Shown: positions 18,812-27,807 of the stretch, one piece after another
How the letters are laid out: each line of letters starts with the position of its first letter
How positions within the stretch are numbered: the stretch's first letter is position 1
The notes under the pieces: model-generated
What the model was told of the DNA's origin: nothing
Database searches by the model: none
What the model saw: only the letters and a program-made list of their open reading frames with translations
Translations under genes and position numbers: made by a program
Assembly: GCA_002344895.1 (NCBI GenBank)
Contig: DDUR01000024.1
Location: 124,001-188,000, forward strand
Length of the DNA stretch: 64,000 nt
Source of the DNA: Ignavibacteria bacterium UBA2333
GTDB lineage: Bacteria; Bacteroidota; Ignavibacteria; Kapaibacteriales; Kapaibacteriaceae
Reading direction: 5' to 3'

Positions 18812-20640
18812 TCCACCGTAACGCTCTTGGCGAGATTACGTGGCATGTCCACATTACATCCACGTTCTACAGCGATGTAATATGCCAGGAGCTGCAGAGG
18901 AATGGAGGCCAGTACAGGTGTCAGCAAGGGATGTGTCGTCGGAATCGTTAGGACATGGCTAGCAAGTGCAGATATGTGATCGTCACCTTCACTTGCGATG
19001 GCAATTACCTTTCCATTTCGCGCACGCACTTCTTGAATGTTTGAGAGTATTTTATCATAACTCTCATCCTTGGTGGCGATAAAGACAACAGGCATGTTCT
19101 CGTCAATCAAGGCAATCGGACCATGTTTCATCTCGGCCGCTGGATATCCTTCGGCATGGATGTAGGAGATCTCCTTGAGCTTTAGTGCACCTTCCAGGGC
19201 TGCTGGAAAGTTGACGCCGCGACCGAGATAGAGAATGTTGGAGACTCCGGCATATTCCTTGGCAATCGCTTCAATGACATCTGCCTTCTCAAGGATTGCA
19301 TGAATCTGATCGGGGATTGCATCCAGTGCTCGGGCAATGTTTTTGCCTTCTTCAAGGCCAAGTTGCCGCATTCTTCCAAGGTAGAGTGCAAACTGGGTGA
19401 GTACGCAGAGTTGGCTTGTAAAGGCCTTTGTTGACGCCACTCCAATCTCTGGCCCGGCATGTAGATACACACCTGCATCGGTTTCACGCGCAATCGTAGA
19501 ACCAACAACGTTAACCATACCAAGAACGGTCGCTCCTCGGAGTCGTGCTTCGCGTATGGCCGCCAACGTGTCAGCTGTTTCACCACTTTGGGAAATGGCG
19601 ATTACGACGTCATCTGGTGTGATGATTGGATTACGATACCGGAACTCACTGGCATACTCAACTTCAACAGGAATACGAGCAAGATGTTCGATGAGATATT
19701 CACCAACTAGTCCCGCATGCCATGATGTGCCACAGGCCGTAAAGATGATTCGCTTTGCAGAACGAAGTTTGTCAACAACAGACGTCAGGCCGCCCAAACG
19801 GACATTTCCTTCATCAATGAGTAACCGTCCTCGATACCCATCACGGAAGGTCATTGGTTGTTCGTAGATCTCCTTCAGCATAAAATGGGGGAAACCACCC
19901 TTTTCAAGCTGATCGAGTTCAAACGTAATCTCGTCGATGACGGAATGTGTTTCTACGTTTGCAATCGTTTTTGTGGTAAAACCGGTTCTCGTGAGAATTG
20001 CCATCTCGTTTTCGTGGAGATAGACAACCTGTCGTGTGTGTGCTATGACGGCAGAAGCATCGGACGCCACAAGGAACTCATCATTCCCAATTCCAAGAAT
20101 CAGTGGACTGCCTCGACGCGCTGCAATGATCATGTCGGGCTCAACAGTGCTAACGACAACGAGACCAAATGTGCCCTCCACTTCGGAAAGTGCCGTACGA
20201 ACAGCTGATTCAAGGTCTCCAAGCGTGTCGTACAACATTCCGATAAACACAGCGAGCACTTCGGAATCGGTCTCACTACGAAATCCATATCCAGCGGCAA
20301 CGAGCTTCTTTTTGATCGTGAGGTAGTTCTCAATGATTCCATTGTGAACTAAAGCAATCCTGCCAGACGCATCTGTGTGAGGGTGAGCGTTGACGTCGTT
20401 CGGTATACCATGGGTAGCCCAGCGAGTATGTCCCACACCCGTGGTACCCGTCAAGAGCGATATGTCGACATTCGCTTCAAGGTCGACAACGCGGCCGGCC
20501 TTTTTCGCAATGTCCAGCTCCGGACTACGAACGATACAGACTCCGGCAGAGTCGTATCCTCGGTACTCAAGTCGTTTGAGTCCGTTGATGATGATTGGGG
20601 CGGCCTGCTGCTGCCCGATGTAGCCAACGATTCCACACAT
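18808..20640 (-). CDS. glmS: glutamine--fructose-6-phosphate aminotransferase (isomerizing)
   Basis: Makes glucosamine-6-phosphate from fructose-6-phosphate and glutamine, the entry step to peptidoglycan and LPS amino sugars. The 610-residue length is standard. After Met removal Cys2 (MCGIVGYIG) is the glutaminase nucleophile; two SIS domains follow (TACGTSWHAG, SQSGETADTL) and the C-terminus ends LAKSVTVE as in the family. First gene of a five-gene operon. A perfect -7 box ends five bases before the ATG, so the transcript is probably leaderless or nearly so; no Shine-Dalgarno and no glmS ribozyme are visible in the 44-base gap behind lptD. Confidence 0.97.
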   Translation of the reverse strand: MCGIVGYIGQQQAAPIIINGLKRLEYRGYDSAGVCIVRSPELDIAKKAGRVVDLEANVDISLLTGTTGVGHTRWATHGIPNDVNAHPHTDASGRIALVHNGIIENYLTIKKKLVAAGYGFRSETDSEVLAVFIGMLYDTLGDLESAVRTALSEVEGTFGLVVVSTVEPDMIIAARRGSPLILGIGNDEFLVASDASAVIAHTRQVVYLHENEMAILTRTGFTTKTIANVETHSVIDEITFELDQLEKGGFPHFMLKEIYEQPMTFRDGYRGRLLIDEGNVRLGGLTSVVDKLRSAKRIIFTACGTSWHAGLVGEYLIEHLARIPVEVEYASEFRYRNPIITPDDVVIAISQSGETADTLAAIREARLRGATVLGMVNVVGSTIARETDAGVYLHAGPEIGVASTKAFTSQLCVLTQFALYLGRMRQLGLEEGKNIARALDAIPDQIHAILEKADVIEAIAKEYAGVSNILYLGRGVNFPAALEGALKLKEISYIHAEGYPAAEMKHGPIALIDENMPVVFIATKDESYDKILSNIQEVRARNGKVIAIASEGDDHISALASHVLTIPTTHPLLTPVLASIPLQLLAYYIAVERGCNVDMPRNLAKSVTVE

Positions 20641-20645
20641 AGCGC

Positions 20646-20653
20646 CAAAGATA
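20646..20653 (-). promoter_or_regulatory. -7 promoter box TATCTTTG of the glmS operon
   Basis: Exact TAnnTTTG match on the minus strand, ending five bases before the glmS ATG. A start site at normal distance would fall at or next to the initiation codon. Confidence 0.55.
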
Positions 20654-20684
20654 CGGACGTCCGGTGCGGAGATTGTTATGTCCG

Positions 20685-23261
20685 TCAGCGATAAATCGGT
20701 GTTGATTGTTTTGTTATCTGAAGGTCTCTGAGGATGGACGCATCGGCACTGAAGCGTAAGAAGAATCCACGGTTAAACCCAGATGGAATCCAGTTAAGAG
20801 TGAGAATCCAGCAATCAAGCTTTTTTGAGACATCGATCACCGGATTGTTGATGCCACCGTTTACAAGGTCAAAGGAGCCTGATCCTGTTACACGAAGTGT
20901 TTCCGTAAAGGACAATGATCCGCGTACGGAGAGAAAAAGTGTTGATACACGGCGGTCGGGGGAGGGATTTGTAAGACTGTAGGCGAGGTTCACATCAACT
21001 TCCCACGGTATCAAGACAGGGGACCAACCCGGGTTTCGGTCTCCAAATAGGTCAACATCTTCCTCACGATAGTTCACACGTCGATCAAATCTTGATCGTA
21101 AATCGTCTGTCGTACTGTCTCGCGCCATCGTATCTGTTTCCGTCCGCGGAGCAAATCGAACACCCTGTGAGGAGAACCGAGATCCTAGGTTGACAGTTGC
21201 CCTCTCCAGCCGAGCGATCCCGCCATTTCCCAAGAGAAACCGGTTAACTGTCCGCCAAGAGGCCGCTCCGGTCTCAGGATTAATTGATTGTACTTGATCG
21301 TAGGCGTTAAAATCAAGGTCGGCGTTAAATGACACGGCATCAAGGACAGGGGATCGAAGCGACATTCGAACCAGTCCGAGATTGAGGGAATCGGCAACGG
21401 CATTGTAGCTCGAATTCAAACCAACTGTAAGCACTTCAAGGGCTTTGTCGGGTAGAGTATCTTCCTGTCGAACCTTAATTGCAAGTCGGTTGAGTAACTC
21501 CATACCGATGTTAAACTGTTCTCTATCACTCGCCAATCGACCGGCACCAAACCGTGCATAACGAACTGCCTCGCCCGTATAGGGTGACGTGTACTCACCA
21601 TAGAATCCGAGTGACGTATCTCCCTGATTTGGTACATAACCCAGGGATATCCGTGGTTGAATCGTATGACGAATTGCCGTTACACCAAGCAGATCTGTAC
21701 GAACCATTCCATACAGAAACGTTGATGCTGTGACGCTTGCCGAATACGTATACTCTCGGAAAAATCCTTGCTCTCGTTCGTTGCCAATGGTCGAGTCAGG
21801 ATTAACAACACGACGGTATCGTTGGAAGTACCAGTTCTCGGAAAATGTCACCGACGGCTGAATGGTAAAGAACCCTAGTCGCGGAGTAACCGTCAGTTGG
21901 GGTCGATGTTCGATACGGGAATCCTCAGTCACAACGAATGCATCCGTTACGTCAGATCTTGTTCGCGTGTTCGTATAGAGACCGGTTGTACGATAACTCA
22001 CCTGAAGTTCCGAGAGCCACGAATCAGCGTCAACAATTCCTCTGAGAGGTTGAAACACTGGTATAGCATAGGCAATTGAGGGACTTTCAGAGGTATTACC
22101 ATTGATCATGTTCTGATCTCGGACATAACCAGCGTTGAGTGTATGTCCATTATAGAATGTCCGTTGATACGAGATGTTTGAACGAGCATTCTGACGAATA
22201 CGATCGTTGGGATTAATCGACGTGTTCTGGAAAAGACTTGTTGTGGTAAAGAGCACGTCTGCCACGATCTGTTCCGATGGACGCAGTTTGTGTGTATGTC
22301 TGGCGGTAAAACCGAAGTTGAACGCATACGGATCGTTAACATTAAAGCGCGTATACCCAGCACGGATCTCCGTGTTACCGTCAAGGACATCTCGTATACG
22401 GTATGACGTGCGTTGAAAAAGTGTAAAACCTCCTTTTGTTGTCAGATCCGCAGTTAGATCGGCATCGACATAGTCACTAACAGCCCAGTAGTATCCAAGC
22501 CCTTGAAGGAGGACACCACGATCACTCGTTACAACCGGAGCTGGTAACAAAAGACCACTTCGGCGACCACGTTCTGCGCTAACGAACAAGCCCATTGGCA
22601 GGGCAAAGACCGGTATGTCTTCGACATATACAACAAATGGGTCGAGAAATATTTTATCATCAATCACAACCTTCATCTGGGGAGATGAAAAGTAATAATG
22701 TGGTCGTGGATGTGGGCAGGCAGTAAAGCAGCCATCTTCAACGTAGAGAGTATTCTCACTGACCCTCTTAATATTCTTCCCCCAATAGTACCCACCATCA
22801 ACATTTGTCTCACCGAGTGATACCCTGCCTTTACGCGTTTTAAAATTATAGGCAATCACTTCACCGGCATATTCCTCTCCAGCATCGGTGAAGACGGGAA
22901 ACCCTATGAGACGTCCCGATGAATCACGAGCTCCTTCTGCACGCAGCGTTGACTCATTAAAATCCATGACAATGATTTCGGCTTGGAGCCGCTGCTCCCG
23001 AAACTTCACGTCGGACTGTCCACGTAACCGCATTCGACGTGTTCCCACACGAAAGTGAACAGTGTCACGCGCCGAAAACACGACGATCGTATCAATGTCG
23101 GATGAAGAGGCACGCACCACAACAGAATCAGATGATTGCGGAGGAAGAGAATCCGCAACTCGTGTGGAATCAATTGTTGTGACCTGTGCCGACACACTCA
23201 TCGTCATAATAACGATGAGTGTGGACATGAGTGTCAGGGGGCTCTTCGAATGGGGCTTCAC
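20685..23261 (-). CDS. LptD-like LPS assembly outer-membrane protein
   Basis: 858-residue outer-membrane protein of the LptD/OstA type that inserts lipopolysaccharide into the outer leaflet. A signal peptide (ending MSVSAQ) is followed by an OstA/LptA-like beta-taco domain (about residues 60-200, with FREQRLQAEIIVMDF) and a long C-terminal beta-barrel of alternating aromatic strands. The conserved LptD block VEDGCFTACPHPRPHYYFSS with its two Cys and the IPVFALPMGLF segment are clear. The architecture matches the Bacteroidota version. It overlaps the LolB-like gene upstream by ATGA, so both should be made together. Confidence 0.88.
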   Translation of the reverse strand: MKPHSKSPLTLMSTLIVIMTMSVSAQVTTIDSTRVADSLPPQSSDSVVVRASSSDIDTIVVFSARDTVHFRVGTRRMRLRGQSDVKFREQRLQAEIIVMDFNESTLRAEGARDSSGRLIGFPVFTDAGEEYAGEVIAYNFKTRKGRVSLGETNVDGGYYWGKNIKRVSENTLYVEDGCFTACPHPRPHYYFSSPQMKVVIDDKIFLDPFVVYVEDIPVFALPMGLFVSAERGRRSGLLLPAPVVTSDRGVLLQGLGYYWAVSDYVDADLTADLTTKGGFTLFQRTSYRIRDVLDGNTEIRAGYTRFNVNDPYAFNFGFTARHTHKLRPSEQIVADVLFTTTSLFQNTSINPNDRIRQNARSNISYQRTFYNGHTLNAGYVRDQNMINGNTSESPSIAYAIPVFQPLRGIVDADSWLSELQVSYRTTGLYTNTRTRSDVTDAFVVTEDSRIEHRPQLTVTPRLGFFTIQPSVTFSENWYFQRYRRVVNPDSTIGNEREQGFFREYTYSASVTASTFLYGMVRTDLLGVTAIRHTIQPRISLGYVPNQGDTSLGFYGEYTSPYTGEAVRYARFGAGRLASDREQFNIGMELLNRLAIKVRQEDTLPDKALEVLTVGLNSSYNAVADSLNLGLVRMSLRSPVLDAVSFNADLDFNAYDQVQSINPETGAASWRTVNRFLLGNGGIARLERATVNLGSRFSSQGVRFAPRTETDTMARDSTTDDLRSRFDRRVNYREEDVDLFGDRNPGWSPVLIPWEVDVNLAYSLTNPSPDRRVSTLFLSVRGSLSFTETLRVTGSGSFDLVNGGINNPVIDVSKKLDCWILTLNWIPSGFNRGFFLRFSADASILRDLQITKQSTPIYR

Positions 23262-23986
23262 CGCGTGGCGACACGCTCAAACGATGGGGGAATGTCGACG
23301 ATCAGTGCCTCGTCGATCGTGCTGTTCACAATTGCCTCGCGAACAGTAATAGACATTGACTGTTTCCTGTCATCAACGGCAATACTCACTCGATGTGCCA
23401 CATCGATTCCATCAATTGGCTTGTGGTCATCGAACTTTACATCAACAAGAATTGCCCCTTGTGCCCCTTTACGCTGATACTGACGCAATTGTAAGTGTAC
23501 GGTATCAACAAGGGCGTACTCCATACCTCCTGACGTATCACGCGCTGCATAGAGGGCGAGTCCATCCGTTCGCGAACCAGAAACAGCAAACCGACGAAGG
23601 TCGCCCGGAAGTCGGCCCGCAACGATGGCAAGCATTTCTTCGACCGTGACATTCATCATCATCATACGACTGAGGTCTGATGTACGAACGTTTCCCGAGG
23701 CTACTTGACGAGTGAGATAGTTTACGACGATAAAGGTATCTCGAGCCGCGTAGAGACGAGCAGCTGTGGTACCAAATGGTCCACCCATGTTCACGCGTGC
23801 CGAGTCTGTGCCCGCAAACGTCGCCGAAAAGGGTAGTCCACTCATTGATACCGACCCGGTAAAGGATGCCGTACCAGTAAGCCGAAGTGTGCTGACGTTG
23901 GCTGAGAGGCGATCAAGGACTGACGGCGTTGAATCGGAAACCGATGCCGCGAGGTAGAGCAGGTATGCCAGAATGTGCGTGTTCAT
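23258..23986 (-). CDS. LolA/LolB-like (DUF4292-type) envelope protein
   Basis: 242-residue protein with an N-terminal signal-like segment (MNTHILAYLLYLAASVSDS) and a beta-rich body typical of LolA/LolB-like lipoprotein carriers (LRLTGTASFTGSVSMSG, VNMGGPFGTTAARLYAARD, GIDVAHRVSIAV). No lipobox Cys is visible, so it may be periplasmic rather than a lipoprotein. The ATG at 23986 is used because longer readings would cross the divergent promoter region. It is directly coupled to lptD (ATGA), which supports a role in outer-membrane biogenesis. The family assignment is by pattern and moderately sure. Confidence 0.7.
   Translation of the reverse strand: MNTHILAYLLYLAASVSDSTPSVLDRLSANVSTLRLTGTASFTGSVSMSGLPFSATFAGTDSARVNMGGPFGTTAARLYAARDTFIVVNYLTRQVASGNVRTSDLSRMMMMNVTVEEMLAIVAGRLPGDLRRFAVSGSRTDGLALYAARDTSGGMEYALVDTVHLQLRQYQRKGAQGAILVDVKFDDHKPIDGIDVAHRVSIAVDDRKQSMSITVREAIVNSTIDEALIVDIPPSFERVATR
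23454..23470 (+). repeat. paired GCCCC motif, copy in LolB-like gene
   Basis: Two GCCCCTT units starting nine bases apart, antisense to the gene; read as RKGAQGA in the protein. Confidence 0.7.
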
Positions 23987-23992
23987 CCGCGA

Positions 23993-24000
23993 CAAATATC
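23993..24000 (-). promoter_or_regulatory. -7-like box GATATTTG before the LolB-like/lptD unit
   Basis: Seven of eight bases match TAnnTTTG on the minus strand, ending six bases before the ATG at 23986; again suggests a very short or absent leader. Confidence 0.35.
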
Positions 24001-24098
24001 CAACTTTGTGACGACCCATTCGTCGTGGGGAACCTCGTGACGGTGAACTCTGTTGACCGACACGCCTGAGCACACCATTTTGGCCACCGGAGAAGGAC

Positions 24099-24566
24099 AT
24101 GATTTTTGTAACGCGCAAAGCGACGTTCTCAGCGGCACATCGATTGTACAATCCAACGTTCACTGATGAACAGAACGAGGCTGTCTTTGACAAGTGCAAT
24201 AATCCGAACGGTCATGGGCATAATTACGTCCTGGAGGTGACCGTGAAGGGCCTACCGGATGCCAAAACAGGATATGTCATCGACCTCAAGCAGCTTAAGG
24301 ACATTCTCAACGTTGTCATCATTGATCGTGTTGACCACAAACACCTGAACTACGACGTTGATTTTCTGCGTGGAATCATTCCGACGGTGGAGAATCTCTG
24401 TGTGATGTTCTGGCGTGAACTCGAGTCACGTTTACCGAGCGGCGAACTCCATCGGATTCGGTTGTACGAATCGGACCAAAATGTGGCGGACTACTACGGT
24501 GCGCCCGTAACGATTCCAACGTATGATCTTTCGTCAGAACGTAGGAACGAACCTAGCTACGTATGA
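24099..24566 (+). CDS. queD: 6-carboxytetrahydropterin synthase (QueD/PTPS family)
   Basis: 155-residue member of the PTPS fold that converts 7,8-dihydroneopterin triphosphate to 6-carboxytetrahydropterin, the second step towards queuosine and 7-deazaguanines. Zinc ligands His14, His39 and His41 (SAAHR, NGHGHNY) and catalytic Cys33 are present, as are the catalytic Asp/His in RVDHKHLNYD and the purine-binding Glu near the end. GGAGAAGG lies just before the ATG. A TTG at 24053 and CCATTTTG at 24075 are spaced like a weak -33/-7 promoter. The stop overlaps folE (ATGA), so the first two pathway enzymes are coupled. Confidence 0.92.
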   Translation: MIFVTRKATFSAAHRLYNPTFTDEQNEAVFDKCNNPNGHGHNYVLEVTVKGLPDAKTGYVIDLKQLKDILNVVIIDRVDHKHLNYDVDFLRGIIPTVENLCVMFWRELESRLPSGELHRIRLYESDQNVADYYGAPVTIPTYDLSSERRNEPSYV

Positions 24567-25309
24567 TTCATCGCGACAACGACAGTACACGTCCGCACAA
24601 TCGGCCATCCCTTGTTGACCTTGACGACGAAGAGCTAGAGCACCAGTTTCTTCGTCAGGGCTTACCTTATCCGCGCGTAAGTGCTGAAGGGAAACCGCTC
24701 TTTGATGCAAACGGAAACTCCGTGATTTCCGACGAAGAGCGCCAGGAAATGGTCCGCAAACTTGAACAGAAGTTTGCTGAAGTATTCGATGTGTTACGTA
24801 TCGACCGAAACGATCCGAACAGCACCGATTCACCGTTCCGTCTCGCCCGTATGTGGGTGAATGAGCTGTTTGCCGGCAGATTTACACCACCTCCGCGGAT
24901 CACGGTGTTTCCAAACCGGAAACGTGTTGACGAGCTTGTGATTTCCCGTGGTATTAAGGTGATGAGCGTCTGTTCACATCATTGGCAACCAATTAGTGGC
25001 ACATGTGCCATCGGATATGTCCCACGTGACAAGGTGATTGGCTTATCGAAGTTTACGAGAATCGTAGAGTGGTTCTCACGTCGAGGCCAGATACAAGAGG
25101 AACTCGGTGAACAGATAGCTGACTTCCTGGTTGACCTACTAGACCCCGTGGCACTGGGAGTGGTCATCGACTCGCGTCATTACTGCATGATTGCACGTGG
25201 TGTTGAGGCTCATGACACAGCAACGATGATTACGAGTGTCATGCGTGGTGATCTTGCACATAACAGTGCACTACGCGATGAATTCCTGCGGCTGATCTCA
25301 GATCGGTAG
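24563..25309 (+). CDS. folE: GTP cyclohydrolase I
   Basis: Opens the GTP imidazole ring to give dihydroneopterin triphosphate, the substrate of QueD and of folate synthesis. 248 residues. The zinc site is formed by Cys137 and His140 (SVCSHHWQPISG) and the later Cys in SRHYCMIARG; KVIGLSKFTRIVEWFSRRGQ and the C-terminal TSVMRG are family hallmarks. The N-terminal region before the catalytic core is about 60 residues long, acidic and unlike the short E. coli leader. Its coupling to queD suggests dedication to 7-deazaguanine synthesis, though folate use is not excluded. Confidence 0.94.
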   Translation: MIHRDNDSTRPHNRPSLVDLDDEELEHQFLRQGLPYPRVSAEGKPLFDANGNSVISDEERQEMVRKLEQKFAEVFDVLRIDRNDPNSTDSPFRLARMWVNELFAGRFTPPPRITVFPNRKRVDELVISRGIKVMSVCSHHWQPISGTCAIGYVPRDKVIGLSKFTRIVEWFSRRGQIQEELGEQIADFLVDLLDPVALGVVIDSRHYCMIARGVEAHDTATMITSVMRGDLAHNSALRDEFLRLISDR

Positions 25310-25319
25310 TTTTGCAGTC

Positions 25320-25925
25320 GTGAAGACTGCAACAACAACCCTTGAGGAAAGCTTCTGGTCGTCAGGACACCTCGTCGCGGGCGTCGACGAAGTGGGCAGG
25401 GGTGCTCTTGCTGGCCCAGTAGTGGCATGCGCTGTTGTGCTTAATCCCGAACGCATCCCGTCAAAGGTTGCAGATTCGAAGTCGCTTTCTGCCGATCAGC
25501 GACAACAACTTGCAGATCAGATTTTTACAGACTCTCTGGCCGTCTTTGTTGCGCAGCGTGACAACGTGCACATTGACAGGGTGAATATTCTAGAAGCGAC
25601 GTTTGACGCGATGTTTGAAGCCATTCGTGGTCTTCGACAGAGGCCGGACCACCTCCTTATTGATGGCAATCGTTTTCGTCAACATCCCATCCCTTCAACA
25701 ACCGTCGTAAGGGGAGACGCTTCGTCTGTTTCTATTGCTGCCGCCAGTATCGTGGCAAAGGTTGTGCGCGATACTTGGATGCGTCAGGAGGCAGAATTGA
25801 TGTGGCCGAAGTACGGGTTTGCGAGGCACGTTGGTTATGGAACGGTGGCTCACCGTAACGCGATTCTTACCCATGGTCCATGTGAGATACATCGCAGGAC
25901 GTTTCTGAAGAATATCCTTCCGTGA
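25320..25925 (+). CDS. rnhB: ribonuclease HII
   Basis: Removes ribonucleotides and RNA-DNA hybrids from DNA. 201 residues, standard length. Active-site acids Asp23 and Glu24 lie in GVDEVGRGALAGP; the later Asp in LLIDGNRF and the SIVAKVVRD segment complete the site. The start is GTG at 25320, ten bases after the folE stop. Its stop overlaps the GTG of the symporter gene (GTGA). Confidence 0.96.
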   Translation: MKTATTTLEESFWSSGHLVAGVDEVGRGALAGPVVACAVVLNPERIPSKVADSKSLSADQRQQLADQIFTDSLAVFVAQRDNVHIDRVNILEATFDAMFEAIRGLRQRPDHLLIDGNRFRQHPIPSTTVVRGDASSVSIAAASIVAKVVRDTWMRQEAELMWPKYGFARHVGYGTVAHRNAILTHGPCEIHRRTFLKNILP

Positions 25926-27253
25926 CGGAACGCTTGACGCTCACGACTGCGGACGTCCTTGTGATCGGTGTGATTCTTCTGATCACGATCTGGATGAGTC
26001 ACCGACGTGCCGCTACGTCATCAGATGCTGTAGACTATCTCCTTGCGGGTAGGACACTTACGTTACCATTCTTTGTCGCTTCGCTTGTAGCTACCTGGTA
26101 CGGTGCTGTACTTGGATCCGGAGAGTTTATCGTCAAAACCGGAATCACAATGATTCTATGTTTTGGCGTTCCATACTATTTAGCTGCAACAGCTTACGCG
26201 TTTTGGCTTGCAAAAAGAATCCATCAAAGTGACGCTTTGTCTGTTCCCGACCAGTTCGCAAAGGCCTATGGACAAAACGGCCGCTTTTGGGCTACGGGAG
26301 TAATGTTCATCGTATCGTCACCGGCAGCTTACCAACTCATGGTTGGTGTTGTGATTTCCTCGGTAACGGGCATAGACCTCTGGTTATCTGTGCTTCTGGG
26401 CACGGCTCTTTCACTCGTCCTCATTTATCGAGGTGGGCTGCGTTCTGATGTTCGCGCCAACGCTGTACAGATGATTGTCATGTATGGCGGATTTATCGTA
26501 CTTGCCGTGTCGAGTATACAGTCACTTGGGAGTCCGACTGACATGTGGGTTGCGCTTCCAGACACACATAAGGTCTTCCCTGGGACGATCGGATGGGGCG
26601 CTGTCGCGGCGTGGTGGTTTCTTGCATTGCAGACGTTTATCGACCCAAACTTCCACATGCGTGTGGCGGCGGCGGCAACCGTAAGGACGGCACGTCGAGG
26701 AATTCTGATAAGTGTTGTACTATGGATGGTGTTTGATGGTCTACAGCTCATTACTGGTCTGTATGCCGTTGCGCTCGTATCGGAGTCTCAGGCCCTCAAT
26801 GCCTACGTTGTTTTGGCAGAGCGTGTCCTATCACCGGTTTGGAAAGGATTGTTTCTCTCTGGTGTACTCGCAGCTGTCATAAGCACACTCGACGGATACG
26901 CTCTAGCCTCGGCAGCGTTGATTCCAACACGATCAAGGTCAGTTGCTCTTCTTCTGACAACGGGACTTGGTGCTACTGCTGCAATTCTGTTTCCGAGTGT
27001 GGTTGAGCTCTTGTTTGCCGTTGCGAATCTCGCAGTCCCAGCTCTGCTCTTGCCACTTCTGCTGTCATTTACGACCCATGCCCGGCGTATCTCGCACGTT
27101 GGCGTCACCATTTTGATGCCCCTGGTTTCCGTTGTGTTGGCCTATGTTGCACCGCAGTTTGGTGTTCAGACGTGGCCACCAATGATCATCGGCTTGCTGG
27201 TGTCGGCTGTGATTACAACGTTTCAAATACTCCGTCACGACAGGACTGCATGA
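25922..27253 (+). CDS. sodium:solute symporter (SSS family)
   Basis: 443-residue integral membrane transporter, with about 12-13 hydrophobic segments spread over its length, of the LeuT-fold SSS family. Family features include the N-terminal LLAGRTLTLPFFVASLVATWYG region and the GGLRSDVRANAVQ segment. Substrate unknown: family members carry amino acids, sugars, pantothenate or carboxylates. The start is a GTG overlapping the rnhB stop; the stop overlaps the pgsA ATG. Being within a queuosine-gene operon does not by itself indicate a queuine substrate. Confidence 0.87.
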   Translation: MTERLTLTTADVLVIGVILLITIWMSHRRAATSSDAVDYLLAGRTLTLPFFVASLVATWYGAVLGSGEFIVKTGITMILCFGVPYYLAATAYAFWLAKRIHQSDALSVPDQFAKAYGQNGRFWATGVMFIVSSPAAYQLMVGVVISSVTGIDLWLSVLLGTALSLVLIYRGGLRSDVRANAVQMIVMYGGFIVLAVSSIQSLGSPTDMWVALPDTHKVFPGTIGWGAVAAWWFLALQTFIDPNFHMRVAAAATVRTARRGILISVVLWMVFDGLQLITGLYAVALVSESQALNAYVVLAERVLSPVWKGLFLSGVLAAVISTLDGYALASAALIPTRSRSVALLLTTGLGATAAILFPSVVELLFAVANLAVPALLLPLLLSFTTHARRISHVGVTILMPLVSVVLAYVAPQFGVQTWPPMIIGLLVSAVITTFQILRHDRTA

Positions 27254-27807
27254 CAAACGAACGAGCATCAGACCGGTTTTGGACGTGGTCTAACGTCATA
27301 AGCTTACTTCGTCTTGTTCTCACCGTACCGATTGTTATCGTTCTGCTTGATAACGATCGCTGGATGGCGTTCTTTTTGTGTTGGTTTGCAGCATTCACTG
27401 ATTGGGCCGATGGTTTTGTGGCTAGGCGAACGGGAACCGTCAGCGAATGGGGAAAGATTGTCGACCCCATTGCTGATAAAGTCCTCGTTGGAGCAATCGT
27501 TATAGTTCTGCTGTATCAAGAAGCGCTGCCACCGTGGTTCGTTGTTACGGTCATCGTCCGGGACGTTGTGATTGTTGCTGCAAGTGCGTGGTTACGTCGG
27601 CGAACACCCATTATTCCACCGTCCCTTTGGTCAGGAAAGTGGGCTGTGAGCGCAATCGCTGCCACGGGTGTTACTGCCATGGTAGGCTGGACAGACGTCC
27701 GAAACGTCTGTATGATCGCTGCATGCGGTCTAATGGCGGTATCTTTGTATCACTACACACGGCGATTCAATGGGATTCTTCGACAAACTCAAACAGAAAA
27801 TCGGTAG
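27250..27807 (+). CDS. pgsA: CDP-alcohol phosphatidyltransferase (PgsA-like)
   Basis: 185-residue membrane enzyme of phospholipid synthesis, most likely CDP-diacylglycerol--glycerol-3-phosphate phosphatidyltransferase. The CDP-OH-P motif is complete: Asp54-Gly55, Ala58-Arg59, Gly68, Asp72 and Asp76 in the block starting DWADGFVARR. Four or more hydrophobic segments follow. The ATG at 27250 overlaps the symporter stop. Its last 38 bases overlap the ftsY start in another frame, an unusually long overlap. The alcohol substrate (glycerol phosphate versus other) is inferred from length and motif. Confidence 0.88.
   Translation: MTNERASDRFWTWSNVISLLRLVLTVPIVIVLLDNDRWMAFFLCWFAAFTDWADGFVARRTGTVSEWGKIVDPIADKVLVGAIVIVLLYQEALPPWFVVTVIVRDVVIVAASAWLRRRTPIIPPSLWSGKWAVSAIAATGVTAMVGWTDVRNVCMIAACGLMAVSLYHYTRRFNGILRQTQTENR

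Noticed and set aside
20641..20684. glmS ribozyme in front of glmS
   Set aside because: Only 44 bases separate glmS from lptD, too short for the ribozyme, and none of its conserved core is seen.
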